Origin: Planctomycetota bacterium
GTDB lineage: Bacteria > Planctomycetota > J058 > JAJDCP01
Reading direction: 5' to 3'
Length of the DNA: 64,000 nt
NCBI GenBank assembly: GCA_029260765.1
Contig: JAJDCP010000011.1
Location: forward strand, 62,001 to 126,000
In this document: piece after piece, positions 17,142 through 26,048 of the stretch
Layout: the number at the start of each line of letters is the position of its first letter
How positions within the stretch are numbered: the first letter of the stretch is position 1
Translations under genes and position numbers: made by a program
Notes under the pieces: model-generated
The model's database searches: none
Told to the model about the DNA's origin: nothing
What the model saw: only the letters and a program-made list of their open reading frames with translations

Positions 17142-18830
17142 ATGCCATCGCGACTCCTCCTCTGTGGGCTTCTGCTCTGCGCCTGGTTGCCCGGCCAGGA
17201 CCTGGTCGGTGATCCCGACACCGCGCTGGCCGACCTGCTGCGCACGACCGCGCAAGACCGCGACGCGCTCACGCAACGCTACAGCTTGCGTGGCGCTTCG
17301 TGCCTGACAAGGCTGCACGCATTCTCCAGCCGACGCTGGCAACAGCTGGAACAACTGCCCTTTGCCGAGCTGTCCCGTGCCCGCCAGCTCGACTATATCG
17401 TTTTTGGAAGCTGGCTCCAACGTGAACTCGCCGGGCTGGAAGACGAAGCGTTGCGGCTCGCCGAGCTTGCGGATGTCTTTCCCTGGGTCTCTGTGCTGGT
17501 CGACCTCAGCGAGGCCGACCGGCAGGCAGTGCCTTGGGACTACGCTGAGCTCTCCCGCCGGCTGCAGGCCATGCAGAAGGGCCTCGCGAGCCAGGAGGTC
17601 TCCGGCAGCCCCCAGCTGGTGCGCGCCGCGCGCGGCTGGACCGGTCGCGGTATCGACCTCTGCAAGCAGCTGCGCAAAGAGCAGCTGCCCCGCGATCCCT
17701 TGCTGGGCTGGTGGCTGGCCGAGCCGCTCGAGGCCGTGCAGAAGGGGCTGGAAGACTACGCCGCCAAGTTGGACGAGAGCCTGGAACAGATGCGCCAGCA
17801 GGCGGGGAACATCTTCGCCATCGGTGAAGAGGCCTTTGCCCTCGAGCTCGAGCGGCACGCCGTCCCGCACACGCCGCGCTCGCTGCTTGCTTTCGGCCAG
17901 GAGCAGTTCGCCGCTATCGAGGCTGAGTTGCAGCGCGAAGCCGAGAAGATCGCCCCCGGTGAACCCTGGCAGACCGCGCTGCAGCTGGTCAAGCAGGACA
18001 TCGCCGAGCCCGGGCAGCAGCGTGTCGAGGTCGCGGCCCTGGCCCGCGAGGCGATCGACTTCGTCCGCACGCAGCGCTTGTTCCGCGTTCCCGAGCTGTG
18101 TGCGGAGATCTGGTACCTGACGCCCATCGACCGCGAAGCGCAGCAACGCTTCCCGTTCGCGTACTACAGTGGCAACCGCATGGGTGTGGCCTATGCGGAG
18201 GATGGCATGGCCATAGAAGGCAAGTGGCAGGCGATGCTGGGCAACAACCGCCACTTCACGCGCAACGTCGTGCCCCACGAGCTGATCCCCGGGCACCACC
18301 TGCAGCGCTTCTACGCCGACCGCTACAACGCGCAGCGCAAGCCCTACAGCAGCACCCCCTTCTATGTCGAGGGGCACGGGTTGTATACCGAGCTCCTGCT
18401 GGACGAGCAGGGCTTCTTCCGCACTCCCGAAGAGCGCATGGGCAGCCTCTTCTGGCGGCTGATCCGGGCGGCGCGCATCATCGTCTCGACCCGCTACCAC
18501 CTCGGCGAGATGCAACAGCAGGAGATGGTCGATTTCCTGATCGAGAAGGTCGGACTCGAGGAATCAGGTGCGCGTGGCGAGGTCGACCGCTACATGACCT
18601 ACAGCCCGCTCTACCAGGCCGCCTACCTGACCGGCGCCCACCAGATCCTGGCGCTGCGTGAGTCCTGCCGAGAAGCCTGGGGTGATGGGTTCAACCTGGA
18701 ATCTTTCCACGAGGCATTCTTGCGCCAGGGCGCCCTGCCGATCGTCTGGATCGAAGACTACCTGTGTGGACGCCCGCTGAGCCCCGACCAGATCTGGCTG
18801 CGCCCCGCGCGTGAGATCGGCTATTTCTGA
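17142..18830 (+). CDS. DUF885-family exported protein (putative metallopeptidase)
   Basis: 562 residues. A short N-terminal signal peptide (MPSRLLLCGLLLCAWLPGQ) is followed by the DUF885 fold. The zinc-binding motif HELIPGHHLQ lies at 379-388 and the second family motif at EGHGLYTELLL. The segments AYYSGNRMG and MTYSPLYQAAYLTG are also typical. Family members are M3/M32-like metallopeptidases acting on peptides; substrates are rarely known. It faces murQ convergently with a 17-base gap and no evident terminator. Confidence 0.85.
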   Translation: MPSRLLLCGLLLCAWLPGQDLVGDPDTALADLLRTTAQDRDALTQRYSLRGASCLTRLHAFSSRRWQQLEQLPFAELSRARQLDYIVFGSWLQRELAGLEDEALRLAELADVFPWVSVLVDLSEADRQAVPWDYAELSRRLQAMQKGLASQEVSGSPQLVRAARGWTGRGIDLCKQLRKEQLPRDPLLGWWLAEPLEAVQKGLEDYAAKLDESLEQMRQQAGNIFAIGEEAFALELERHAVPHTPRSLLAFGQEQFAAIEAELQREAEKIAPGEPWQTALQLVKQDIAEPGQQRVEVAALAREAIDFVRTQRLFRVPELCAEIWYLTPIDREAQQRFPFAYYSGNRMGVAYAEDGMAIEGKWQAMLGNNRHFTRNVVPHELIPGHHLQRFYADRYNAQRKPYSSTPFYVEGHGLYTELLLDEQGFFRTPEERMGSLFWRLIRAARIIVSTRYHLGEMQQQEMVDFLIEKVGLEESGARGEVDRYMTYSPLYQAAYLTGAHQILALRESCREAWGDGFNLESFHEAFLRQGALPIVWIEDYLCGRPLSPDQIWLRPAREIGYF

Positions 18831-18847
18831 GTGCTCCCAGTTCCAGG

Positions 18848-19615
18848 TCAGGCTTCCAAGGCCGCCCGGATGTCCCAGTCGACATCCTCCAACGCTGCGC
18901 GCGCGGCCTGCTCTGAACAGGGCTTGAGGCTCGCGACGATGCCGACAGCCCGCTCGCGAAGCTTGGCATTGCTCGGCCGCATAGCCAGCATCAGACCCGC
19001 GCGCACGCGCCCCAGCTGACACGCAGCCAGCGTGGTGAGCCGGTCGAGCACACACTTGGCCGCGGTCGCGGCCTTGAGCCGTGTGCTGCCGGCCAGCAGC
19101 TCGGGCCCGGTCGGCGTACACAGCAGGATGTCAGTCTCGATCCGGGGGGCCGGCGATGCGCTCAGCAACACCCGCAGGGCCCCGCGTGCGGCGGCCGCAT
19201 CGAGACAACCGCGCACGAACGGCGTCGAGCCACTCGCGGTCACCCCCAGCACGATATCTTCGCTGCCCGCGCCCAACTGCTCCAGAGCGTCGGCCCCCGC
19301 GGCCACCTGGTCTTCAGCACCTTCGCGGGCAGCCACCAGCGCCCCCTCGCCGCCCGCGATGCGCGCCGCGATGGCCTCGGAGCCCAGGCCAAAGGTCGGC
19401 AGGCATTCGGCGGCCTGCTGAAAGGCCAGCCGTCCAGAGGTTCCGGCGCCGAACAGCAGCAACCGATGCCCCAGGCGCCACGCGCGCGCCACCCGGGGCA
19501 CCAATGTCAGCAGCGCCGCATCGGTGCGCGCCGCCGCCTCGATGGCCAGGGCGTCTGCGCGGCCAAAAGCCCGCAGTGCGTCTGCCAGGGACAGCTCATC
19601 GATCCGCCCGCTCAC
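18848..19615 (-). CDS. murQ: N-acetylmuramic acid 6-phosphate etherase-like SIS protein
   Basis: 255 residues from GTG at 19615, which overlaps the glyQS stop as GTGA. MurQ cleaves the lactyl ether of MurNAc-6-phosphate in peptidoglycan recycling. The SIS-domain signature LLFGAGTSGRLAFQQAAECL and the motif AGGEGALVAAREGAEDQ match MurQ, as does ATAAKCVLDRLTTLA. It is shorter than the roughly 300 residues usual for the family, mostly at the N-terminus. The gene belongs to the glyQS transcript. No phosphotransferase or anhMurNAc kinase is nearby. Confidence 0.85.
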   Translation of the reverse strand: MSGRIDELSLADALRAFGRADALAIEAAARTDAALLTLVPRVARAWRLGHRLLLFGAGTSGRLAFQQAAECLPTFGLGSEAIAARIAGGEGALVAAREGAEDQVAAGADALEQLGAGSEDIVLGVTASGSTPFVRGCLDAAAARGALRVLLSASPAPRIETDILLCTPTGPELLAGSTRLKAATAAKCVLDRLTTLAACQLGRVRAGLMLAMRPSNAKLRERAVGIVASLKPCSEQAARAALEDVDWDIRAALEA

Positions 19616-21165
19616 GCGCCCAGCTTCTCGAAGATGACCGCGACGGCCTGATCTTGAGAGATCCGCTCTTGCTCGGTCGTGTCCCGATCGCGCAGCGTGA
19701 TGCTGCCGTCTTCGAGGGTCTGCTTGTCGATGGTCAGGCACCAGGGCGTGCCGATCTCATCGTGGCGGCGGTAGCGTTTGCCGATCGCGTGGGTCTCGTC
19801 ATACGAGGCGTTGATGCCCCGAGCGAGGAATGCGTCGGCGAGCGCGCGTCCCAGCTCGGGCATGCCGTCTTTCTTGACCAGCGGCAGCACGGCCACCTTG
19901 ATCGGCGCCAGGCGCGGGTGCAGCTTCAACACCGTGCGGGTCTGCGCCTTGCCCTGCGCGTCGGGGACGGTATCTTCTGTGTAGGCATCGTTGAGGAACG
20001 CCAGCACGCCGCGGGTCGCCCCGGCCGCGGGCTCGATCACATACGGCAGGTAGCGCTCACGCGTCTCGGGGTCGAAGTAGCTCAGCTTGCTCTTGCTGTA
20101 CTCCTGATGCTTCTTCAGGTCATAGTCGGTGCGGTTGGCGATGCCTTCGAGCTCATCGAATCCCCAGGGGAAGCGGTACTCGACATCGAAGCAGCCCTTG
20201 GCGTAGTGGGCGAGTTCGCTGGGCTCATGGGCGCGCAAGCGGAAGTCATCCGGCTGGTTGGCGTAGCGCCGCCACCAGGACATGCGCGCCTCCTTCCAGT
20301 ACTCCAACCACTGATCGTCCTCGCCCGGCCTGCAGAAGAACTCCATCTCCATCTGCTCGAATTCGCAACTACGGAAGATGAAGTTCTTGGTCGTGACCTC
20401 GTTGCGGAAGCTCTTGCCCATCTGGGCGATGCCGAAGGGGATCTTCATCGCCAGCGAGCTCTGTACGTTGGCGAACTGCACGAACATACCCTGGGCCGTT
20501 TCGGGCCGGAGATAGACGGCGCTGGGCTTGAGCTGGGCGTCGATGCGGGCCTTGATGGCACGCTCGTCGAGCCCGTCCAGCTCACCTCGCGCGATCACTC
20601 CAGCCAGCTCGCCGGTCGGGTCGACGGGACCCAGGCTGGTGCGGAACATCAGGTTGAACTGGCGCTCGTCAGACAGAAAGGGGCTGCCGCAGTTCGGGCA
20701 GACATAGCCACGGGCGTTGCCTGTCGCGCCCCGCAGAACCTTCTTCATGCGCTCGAGCTCGACGCCCAGCTTCTCCTGGATCAGGCTCAGCGCGAGCTTG
20801 GCCTTGCCCTTGTCTGGAAAAGCGAGCGGTGCGGGCTGCCCCTCGGCCACCTGCGGGGCCTTGTCCGCCCGGAAGCGCTCCTTGCAGACCAGGCAGTCCA
20901 CCAGTGGGTCGCTGAAGCCTGCCAGGTGTCCCGACGCCTTCCAGACATCAGGATGCATGATGATCGAGGTGTCCAGACCGACGACGTTGTGGCGCCGATG
21001 GACAGTGTCGGTCCACCACTCCTGCATCAGGTTGCGTTTGAGCTCGATCCCCAGAGGCCCGTAGTCGTAGGCACTCTTCAGGCCCCCGTAGATCTCCGAA
21101 GATTGGAAAACGAACCCGCGCCGCTTGCACAGCGACACGATCTTCTGCATGCGGTCTTCACTCAC
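19612..21165 (-). CDS. glyQS: glycyl-tRNA synthetase, homodimeric class II type
   Basis: 517 residues. It charges tRNA-Gly. The single-chain form is shown by the N-terminal YGGLKSAYDYGPLG, class II motif 1, motif 2 (KSFRNEVTTKNFIFRSCEFEQ split over FRNE and EFEQME), motif 3 (ATRGVLAF) and a C-terminal anticodon-binding domain. A Cys pair (CPNC) in the insertion likely binds zinc. The GTG start has GAGGA 6 bases upstream. The bacterial alpha2beta2 form (glyQ plus glyS) is therefore not used here. The upstream leader contains GAGGTACCTC and CCCC/GGGG palindromes but no T-box that I can recognise. Confidence 0.95.
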   Translation of the reverse strand: MSEDRMQKIVSLCKRRGFVFQSSEIYGGLKSAYDYGPLGIELKRNLMQEWWTDTVHRRHNVVGLDTSIIMHPDVWKASGHLAGFSDPLVDCLVCKERFRADKAPQVAEGQPAPLAFPDKGKAKLALSLIQEKLGVELERMKKVLRGATGNARGYVCPNCGSPFLSDERQFNLMFRTSLGPVDPTGELAGVIARGELDGLDERAIKARIDAQLKPSAVYLRPETAQGMFVQFANVQSSLAMKIPFGIAQMGKSFRNEVTTKNFIFRSCEFEQMEMEFFCRPGEDDQWLEYWKEARMSWWRRYANQPDDFRLRAHEPSELAHYAKGCFDVEYRFPWGFDELEGIANRTDYDLKKHQEYSKSKLSYFDPETRERYLPYVIEPAAGATRGVLAFLNDAYTEDTVPDAQGKAQTRTVLKLHPRLAPIKVAVLPLVKKDGMPELGRALADAFLARGINASYDETHAIGKRYRRHDEIGTPWCLTIDKQTLEDGSITLRDRDTTEQERISQDQAVAVIFEKLGA

Positions 21166-21279
21166 GATGGGTCCTCTTCATGGCCTGTCAGGCGCCCCAA
21201 TACTGGGGGCAGTTTTAGCAAACGGCGCCACGGAGAGGTACCTCCCTTTTTCGGGGCGTCCAATCTTCAACACCGTCAG

Positions 21280-21336
21280 ATAGCTGACGCATTTTTCTAA
21301 TCCATTGAAATCATGAGAGATATGCGCGTCAGCTAT
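21280..21336. repeat. inverted repeat in the divergent control region
   Basis: ATAGCTGACGC (21280-21290) and GCGTCAGCTAT (21326-21336) are a perfect 11-bp inverted repeat with a 35-base AT-rich loop. The left arm also folds on itself (CGTCA...TGACG). The right arm touches the -35 of the promoter at 21336-21364, so it may be an operator. Confidence 0.5.
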
Positions 21337-21364
21337 TGCACAGTTGCCCGCTTTGTGCTACAAT
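21336..21364 (+). promoter_or_regulatory. strong sigma-70 promoter candidate
   Basis: TTGCAC (21336-21341), 17-base spacer, TACAAT (21359-21364). It is the best hexamer pair in the window and lies 60 bases before the ATG at 21424. Confidence 0.6.
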
Positions 21365-21371
21365 TTCCAGA

Positions 21372-21391
21372 CAGGTAGCGTCAATTACCTG
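21372..21391 (+). promoter_or_regulatory. palindrome at the predicted transcription start
   Basis: CAGGTA (21372-21377) and TACCTG (21386-21391) are inverted around an 8-base centre, right where transcription from the promoter at 21336-21364 should begin. It could be a repressor site. Confidence 0.4.
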
Positions 21392-21423
21392 ACACGCGTT
21401 GAAGATCCCACACCGAGTTTCCC

Positions 21424-22803
21424 ATGCAACCCCATCTACTGGTCATCAGCGACCTCCATCTCGGCATCGCTGGAGTCACCGGACCCGGCGAATCCAGCCA
21501 GCGCACCGACCGCGAGCTGGTCTCGTTTCTGCGTCAGCAGCGTGAGAACCGCCACAATGGGCATCCGTGGAAGCTGGTGATCAACGGCGACATGCTGGAA
21601 TTCATGCGCGCTGCGCCCCCCACCGACACCAGGAGCGATGACTGGAGTGAAGACTGCACCACTCCCATCCTCTCCACCCTCGACGCGATCATCGCCGAGC
21701 ACATCGCATTCTTCACTGAGCTGGCGCGCTTCGTGGCCGCCGGGAACCAGCTGGTCATCGTCCGGGGCAACCACGACCCCGAACTGCACATCCCTTTGGT
21801 GGGCAGATACTTCAAGCTGCAGCTCTTCCAGCTCCTCGACCAGACCAGTGCGTCGCGGGAGGCATTCTGCCAGGCCATCGTGCTCGAGCCCCACGCCTAT
21901 CACGAGAAGGGCAAACTGCACATCGAGCACGGGCACATGTACGACATCTTCAGCGCCTGGCAAGACGAACACGACGGCTTCTCCTCCCAGGGCAGCCTGC
22001 CACTGGGAACCCGCGTCGTGCGGGATCTGTGCAACCACTTCCAGGGTGTCAACTTCTTCCGCATGGAGGGCTGGGGCATGTTGCGCACGATGCGCTGGCT
22101 GCTCTCCAGCGCGGTCCCCTGGCGCTTGGTCTTTCTGCTGCCCTGGCTGTACTGCAAGGTGGTCGGAAGCCTGCTGCGGAACTATTTCAGCGGCTATGCC
22201 ACAGAACGGAAACCGACCGAGCGCTTCCGGCATCTGCATTCTCTCTGGGTTCGGCCGGGCTACACCAGCCTCGCGCATATCGCGGGCGCGGTCTACCTCG
22301 ACCGGTTGATCCTGACAGGGGCCGCATTGCTGGCAGGCTGGATCGGCACGGGCCATAGCTGGTGGCTGGGCCTGCTGGCCAGCAGCGGGCTGTTCGTGCT
22401 CGGTGAGCTGCTCGGGCGCCTGACCTGGACGCGCTACGAGGCCCGTTCGATAAACCAACGCCTGCGCCAGGCGGCGGCTGACGTGAGCCGTATGCTCAAG
22501 GTTCCGGTGGTGGTCTTCGGCCACACCCATCGCCCCGAACAGCTGAAGCGCGGCCGACGTAGCTATGTCAATGTGGGCAACTGGTTGGCCGATGGCTCTG
22601 GCGATCCTGCTGCCCGGCGGTTCTTCAACCGCTTCGTGTTCCTCAAGATTCTGCGCAAGAAGCACCAGCCCCTGCGGCTGAGCTTGAAGCTGTGGGACAC
22701 CAAGGACGGAGAGCAGCCGTTCAGCACTCCCCCCAAGCCCGCGCCCGCGACCACAGGCAGTTGGCTGCCTCCGGTCGAGCCCACTGCCCGGCTGGCCATC
22801 TGA
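21424..22803 (+). CDS. calcineurin-like metallophosphoesterase with membrane helices
   Basis: 459 residues. All metallophosphoesterase motifs are present: SDLHLG, NGDMLEF, RGNHDPE, EHGHMYD and GHTHRPE. The layout resembles UDP-2,3-diacylglucosamine hydrolase-type phosphoesterases, but an insertion between motifs 4 and 5 carries hydrophobic stretches (about 225-245 and 293-345) that probably seat it in the membrane. No lipid-A gene is next to it, so the substrate is open. A strong promoter and two palindromes precede it. Confidence 0.85.
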   Translation: MQPHLLVISDLHLGIAGVTGPGESSQRTDRELVSFLRQQRENRHNGHPWKLVINGDMLEFMRAAPPTDTRSDDWSEDCTTPILSTLDAIIAEHIAFFTELARFVAAGNQLVIVRGNHDPELHIPLVGRYFKLQLFQLLDQTSASREAFCQAIVLEPHAYHEKGKLHIEHGHMYDIFSAWQDEHDGFSSQGSLPLGTRVVRDLCNHFQGVNFFRMEGWGMLRTMRWLLSSAVPWRLVFLLPWLYCKVVGSLLRNYFSGYATERKPTERFRHLHSLWVRPGYTSLAHIAGAVYLDRLILTGAALLAGWIGTGHSWWLGLLASSGLFVLGELLGRLTWTRYEARSINQRLRQAAADVSRMLKVPVVVFGHTHRPEQLKRGRRSYVNVGNWLADGSGDPAARRFFNRFVFLKILRKKHQPLRLSLKLWDTKDGEQPFSTPPKPAPATTGSWLPPVEPTARLAI

Positions 22804-22876
22804 TCCCACCCGCAACATTCCTGTAGAGATTGCGTGCCGGTGCGCCGCATCTGGCGCGCTGTTGCTTCGCATGGGC

Positions 22877-22909
22877 ACTCCAAGGGGCGGCAAGCCGCTT
22901 GCTTGGAGT
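22877..22909 (+). other. nested hairpin upstream of comM
   Basis: ACTCCAAG (22877-22884) pairs with CTTGGAGT (22902-22909), and inside it GCGG-CAAG-CCGC forms a second stem. It stands in the 151-base gap between the phosphoesterase and comM genes. There is no T-run, so it may be an mRNA-processing or attenuation structure. Confidence 0.35.
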
Positions 22910-22954
22910 CCGCCACCACGCCGCAGTTCCGCGGCTTCGGTGCGGAGGACTGCT

Positions 22955-24457
22955 GTGCTGGCAAGAATGGTATCGGCGACATTGCAGGGAGTGCGGGGGG
23001 AGCGGGTCGAGGTTGAAGTCGACCACGCATCGGGGCTGCCAGGGTTCATCATCGTCGGCTTGCCCGATGCCGCGGTGCGCGAATCGCGTGAGCGCGTGCG
23101 CAGCGCCATCGGCAACGCCGGGTTCAAGCGCCCGCAACGCAAGGTGACGGTCAACCTCGCGCCGGGCGACCTGCGGAAGGAGGGCGCGCTCTACGACCTG
23201 CCCATCGCGATGGCCCTGCTCGCCTCTTCGGGCCAGCTGCAGCTCAGCGACGGCTGGGCCGCCTTCGGGGCGCTCTCGCTCGACGGAGGCGTGCGCCCGG
23301 TGCGCGGCGCCCTCCCCCTGGCGTCGGCGGTCGCTCGCTCAGGCTGCCAGAGACTGCTGGTGGCCCGGGACAACGGCCCCGAAGCCGCCCTGGTCGAGGG
23401 TCTCGAGGTCTACGGAGTCGACAGCCTGCGCGAGGCGGCCGAGCTGGTGGCGGGCCAGCTGCGGCGCCCCGCGGACGTTGCGCTGGCCCCCGAAGACGCC
23501 GAGTTGGTGTTCCGGGATATGGCCGACGTGCGTGGCCAGGCGCTGGCACGCCGGGGGCTGCTGATCGCCGCTGCAGGCCACCACAGCGCACTGCTGGTCG
23601 GGCCGCCGGGCAGCGGCAAGACTATGCTTGCCGAGCGCCTGCCCGGCATCTTGCCTCCCCTGTCGCAGACAGAGGCCATCGAGGTGGCCGAGATCACCAG
23701 CGCGGCAGGGCTGTGGCGCGACCGACGCCTGCCCCGTCACAGGCCGTTCCGCGCTCCGCATCACACCACCAGCTCCGCGGGCCTGATCGGCGGTGGAAGC
23801 TTCCCGCGGCCCGGAGAGCTCAGTCTCGCCCACCGGGGAGTGCTGTTTCTCGACGAGGTGGTCGAATACCCGCGCCGCATCCTCGAGCTGCTCCGCCAGC
23901 CGCTAGAATCGGGCATGGTGACCGTGGCGCGCGCGAGGGCCACCTTCAGCTTTCCCGGCGAGGTGCTGCTGGTGCTGGCGATGAATCCCTGCCCTTGCGG
24001 CTACTACGGCGACGGTCTGCGTCCCTGCCGCTGCAGTCCGCTCGAGGTGCGGCAGTACCAGGGCAGGCTCTCCGGCCCCTTGCTCGACCGCATCGACCTG
24101 CGCCTGCAAGTGCCGCGCGTGCCGGCCGATGAGTTGGACCGGCCCGGTGGCACCGACTCGCGCAGCATGCGCGCGCAGGTGCAGGCAGCCCGGGAGCGTC
24201 AGGCTCGCAGAGACTCTCGCCTCAACGGCCGACTCTCGACAGCTAGCTGGCTGACCGACCGCCTGCTGCATCCGCAGGCCCGACGCCTGCTGCTGCGTTC
24301 GGTGGCTGATCTGGGTCTGTCGGCGCGCGGCCTGGGGAAGCTGTACCGCGTCGCCCGCACCATCGCCGACCTCGAAGCCGAAGAGATGGTACGCGAAGAC
24401 CACGTCGCCGAGGGGTTGCAGTTCCGGGATCTTCCCCAGGAGCTTCGGGTCGAATGA
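22955..24457 (+). CDS. comM: ComM/YifB-family AAA+ ATPase (Mg-chelatase-like)
   Basis: 500 residues, close to the usual 506. GTG at 22955 has GGAGGA 5 bases upstream and gives the family N-terminus LARMVSATLQG. Then come GLPGFIIVGLPDAAVRESRERV (N-terminal ChlI-type domain, read in two parts), Walker A GPPGSGKT, Walker B GVLFLDE, the Cys pair MNPCPCGYYGD and the C-terminal helical domain. ComM is a hexameric helicase that promotes branch migration in natural transformation; homologues are also kept in species where transformation is not known. The convergent pentapeptide-repeat gene ends 10 bases away. Confidence 0.93.
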   Translation: MLARMVSATLQGVRGERVEVEVDHASGLPGFIIVGLPDAAVRESRERVRSAIGNAGFKRPQRKVTVNLAPGDLRKEGALYDLPIAMALLASSGQLQLSDGWAAFGALSLDGGVRPVRGALPLASAVARSGCQRLLVARDNGPEAALVEGLEVYGVDSLREAAELVAGQLRRPADVALAPEDAELVFRDMADVRGQALARRGLLIAAAGHHSALLVGPPGSGKTMLAERLPGILPPLSQTEAIEVAEITSAAGLWRDRRLPRHRPFRAPHHTTSSAGLIGGGSFPRPGELSLAHRGVLFLDEVVEYPRRILELLRQPLESGMVTVARARATFSFPGEVLLVLAMNPCPCGYYGDGLRPCRCSPLEVRQYQGRLSGPLLDRIDLRLQVPRVPADELDRPGGTDSRSMRAQVQAARERQARRDSRLNGRLSTASWLTDRLLHPQARRLLLRSVADLGLSARGLGKLYRVARTIADLEAEEMVREDHVAEGLQFRDLPQELRVE

Positions 24458-24467
24458 GGGGCAGCGG

Positions 24468-25376
24468 CTACCCCGTCGCCACCATCAAGAACCGCAAGAC
24501 CTCGTCGACGATCTCGCGCAGCTCGACGATGTTCGCATCTTCGACGTAGCTACGCCCGCGGTTCCAGTGCGGCGACCCCCAATCGTGCAAGAAGGTCCGT
24601 ACGCCGTGCACCCACGGGTAGCGCCGGGCACGGACGGCCGCCACCAGGTCCTTGCGCAGCAATTGGGCATGGCTGAAGTCCCAATTCCAGATGCGGTTGA
24701 GCAGCTCTCGGCTTGGCTTGGGCAGCCGCACCTTGACCAGCTGCCCGTACGAGACCGCACTGCCACGCAGATCGACCACCATCAGGCGCGCGTCGTCGAA
24801 AGCTACCCCATCGAGGTTGGCGTCGCGCAGGCTCGCTCGCCGGAGGTCGACGCGACGCATGACCGCATCCTTGAGATCGCAACCGTCCAGGCAGGCATCG
24901 ACCAGAATCGCGCCGTCGAGCACCGTGCCGCGCATCTGCGCATTCTGCAGGTCTGCCTCCGCAAGGTTGGCGCCCGAGAGGTCGGCCCCACTCAGGTCGG
25001 CACCCGCCAGTTTGGCTCCCCGCAGGTCGGCGTCGATCATCGACAACTGCCCGAGCATCGCGCCGGGTTGGATGGACGCACGAGGCACCAACAGTGGCAT
25101 GCCTTCGATGGTCTCCAACGGCGGCGCACCCAATGTGCGGCGGGGCATGACCCGCGCGACGATCTCGACTCCCATATCGGGCAGAGGGGGGGAGACCAAC
25201 ATCGGCACAGGGGTCGGTTCGGGCCGGTCGAGAAACACCACCATATCTTGACAATAGGCACGAGACCGCTCGATCGAGGGGTACATGACCTCGACCAGAC
25301 GCGCCGCGGACAGGCGACGCGTCACGCCTGGACGCACGCTTTCGGGCGCGACTTCAGCCGTGTGCTCAACATGCAT
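24468..25376 (-). CDS. pentapeptide-repeat protein
   Basis: 302 residues. Residues about 110-205 are a right-handed beta-helix of pentapeptide repeats, A(D/N)LxX, read as ADLRGAKLAGADLSG and continuing for about 19 units. The N-terminal 100 residues are Pro-rich and unrecognised; the C-terminal 95 contain many Trp (NRIWNWDFSHAQLL, WVHG, DWGSPHWNRG) and end in a helix. Pentapeptide-repeat proteins mimic DNA (Qnr type) or act as scaffolds; which applies is unclear. GAGGAA lies 11 bases before the ATG, inside the upstream small ORF. Confidence 0.8.
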   Translation of the reverse strand: MHVEHTAEVAPESVRPGVTRRLSAARLVEVMYPSIERSRAYCQDMVVFLDRPEPTPVPMLVSPPLPDMGVEIVARVMPRRTLGAPPLETIEGMPLLVPRASIQPGAMLGQLSMIDADLRGAKLAGADLSGADLSGANLAEADLQNAQMRGTVLDGAILVDACLDGCDLKDAVMRRVDLRRASLRDANLDGVAFDDARLMVVDLRGSAVSYGQLVKVRLPKPSRELLNRIWNWDFSHAQLLRKDLVAAVRARRYPWVHGVRTFLHDWGSPHWNRGRSYVEDANIVELREIVDEVLRFLMVATG

Positions 25377-25608
25377 CAGCTGGGAATTCCTCTACGATGG
25401 CAGCTGCATCCTTGTAGGCGATGCAGGCAGGTTCTGCCAGCGCACGGCCTGCACAAGCCCCGACCGATTGCCTGATCACGGCCTTGGACCTGGGCGTATC
25501 CCAGGCGCAGGCCAGAGACACCTGCGGGTGCATGTCAGCAAAGAGAACAGGCTCAGCTTCCCTGGAAGCCAAGCCTGTCCGGTATCGACAGATTCGCGTG
25601 CCGCTCAA
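25366..25608 (-). CDS. possible small protein between two overlapping genes
   Basis: 80 residues from TTG at 25608, which overlaps the stop of the zinc-ribbon gene as TTGA, to a stop inside the start region of the pentapeptide-repeat gene. The C-terminal half contains several Cys residues (VGACAGRALAEPACIAYKDA). Third-codon GC is lower than in the neighbours and no family is recognised. The tight overlaps at both ends are the main support. It may equally be untranslated leader. Confidence 0.3.
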   Translation of the reverse strand: MSGTRICRYRTGLASREAEPVLFADMHPQVSLACAWDTPRSKAVIRQSVGACAGRALAEPACIAYKDAAAIVEEFPADAC

Positions 25609-25754
25609 GAGGCGCTGGAGACGGTCCGTTTCTGGTAGGTCCGCTCCAGGTGCTTCGCACCGCAGGGACAGTCCCAGAGCGTAAACAGGACATCCCTCTC
25701 CAGAACCTCGTACTGATGCAGCATCTCTTCATGGCACTTTTGGCAGACGACCAT
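25605..25754 (-). CDS. small zinc-ribbon-like protein
   Basis: 49 residues, ATG at 25754 with AGGGGGG about 5 bases upstream. The first half has VCQKCHEEML and the second WDCPCGAKHLERT, so two CxxC/CxC knuckles are spaced about 25 residues apart as in rubredoxin-type zinc ribbons. It would be cytoplasmic. It may be co-translated with the two genes downstream. The upstream 294 bases carry a candidate TTGAAG-N17-TAAGGT on the minus strand and a C-rich stretch, and otherwise nothing I can name. Confidence 0.55.
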   Translation of the reverse strand: MVVCQKCHEEMLHQYEVLERDVLFTLWDCPCGAKHLERTYQKRTVSSAS

Positions 25755-25983
25755 GCAGCCCCCCTGGTTTCCTGAGACGCGATCCAAAGTATATGAAGAT
25801 GCTCGGACGATGATCGTCACCTTACGCAGATCGCAAAAGGGCTTCAAGTCCAAAGTCAGATTTGCCGGCTCAAAAATCCCCATCCCCAGCCCGGCGTGCG
25901 GCCGTGGGACCCTGTCCACGAGCTGCGATGGCCCACGCTGTACGACGCCTTTCTGGCCGTCACCTGGAGCTGATCGGCGAAAC

Positions 25984-26012
25984 TTGACGCGCTCCGGGAA
26001 TTGTGCGACAAA
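25984..26012 (+). promoter_or_regulatory. candidate promoter of the cbs gene
   Basis: TTGACG (25984-25989), 17-base spacer, GACAAA (26007-26012). The -35 is good and the -10 is weak. It lies 37 bases before the GTG at 26049. Confidence 0.4.
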
Positions 26013-26048
26013 CAGCCCTTTCCCGACGACGCTTTCGGAGACGGACTG

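Noticed and set aside
21166..21260. T-box leader upstream of glyQS
   Set aside because: No T-box bulge sequence or terminator/antiterminator pair could be found; only short palindromes are present.
19081..21300. Long open frame opposite glyQS and murQ
   Set aside because: It covers the complements of two recognised enzymes and has no motif of its own.
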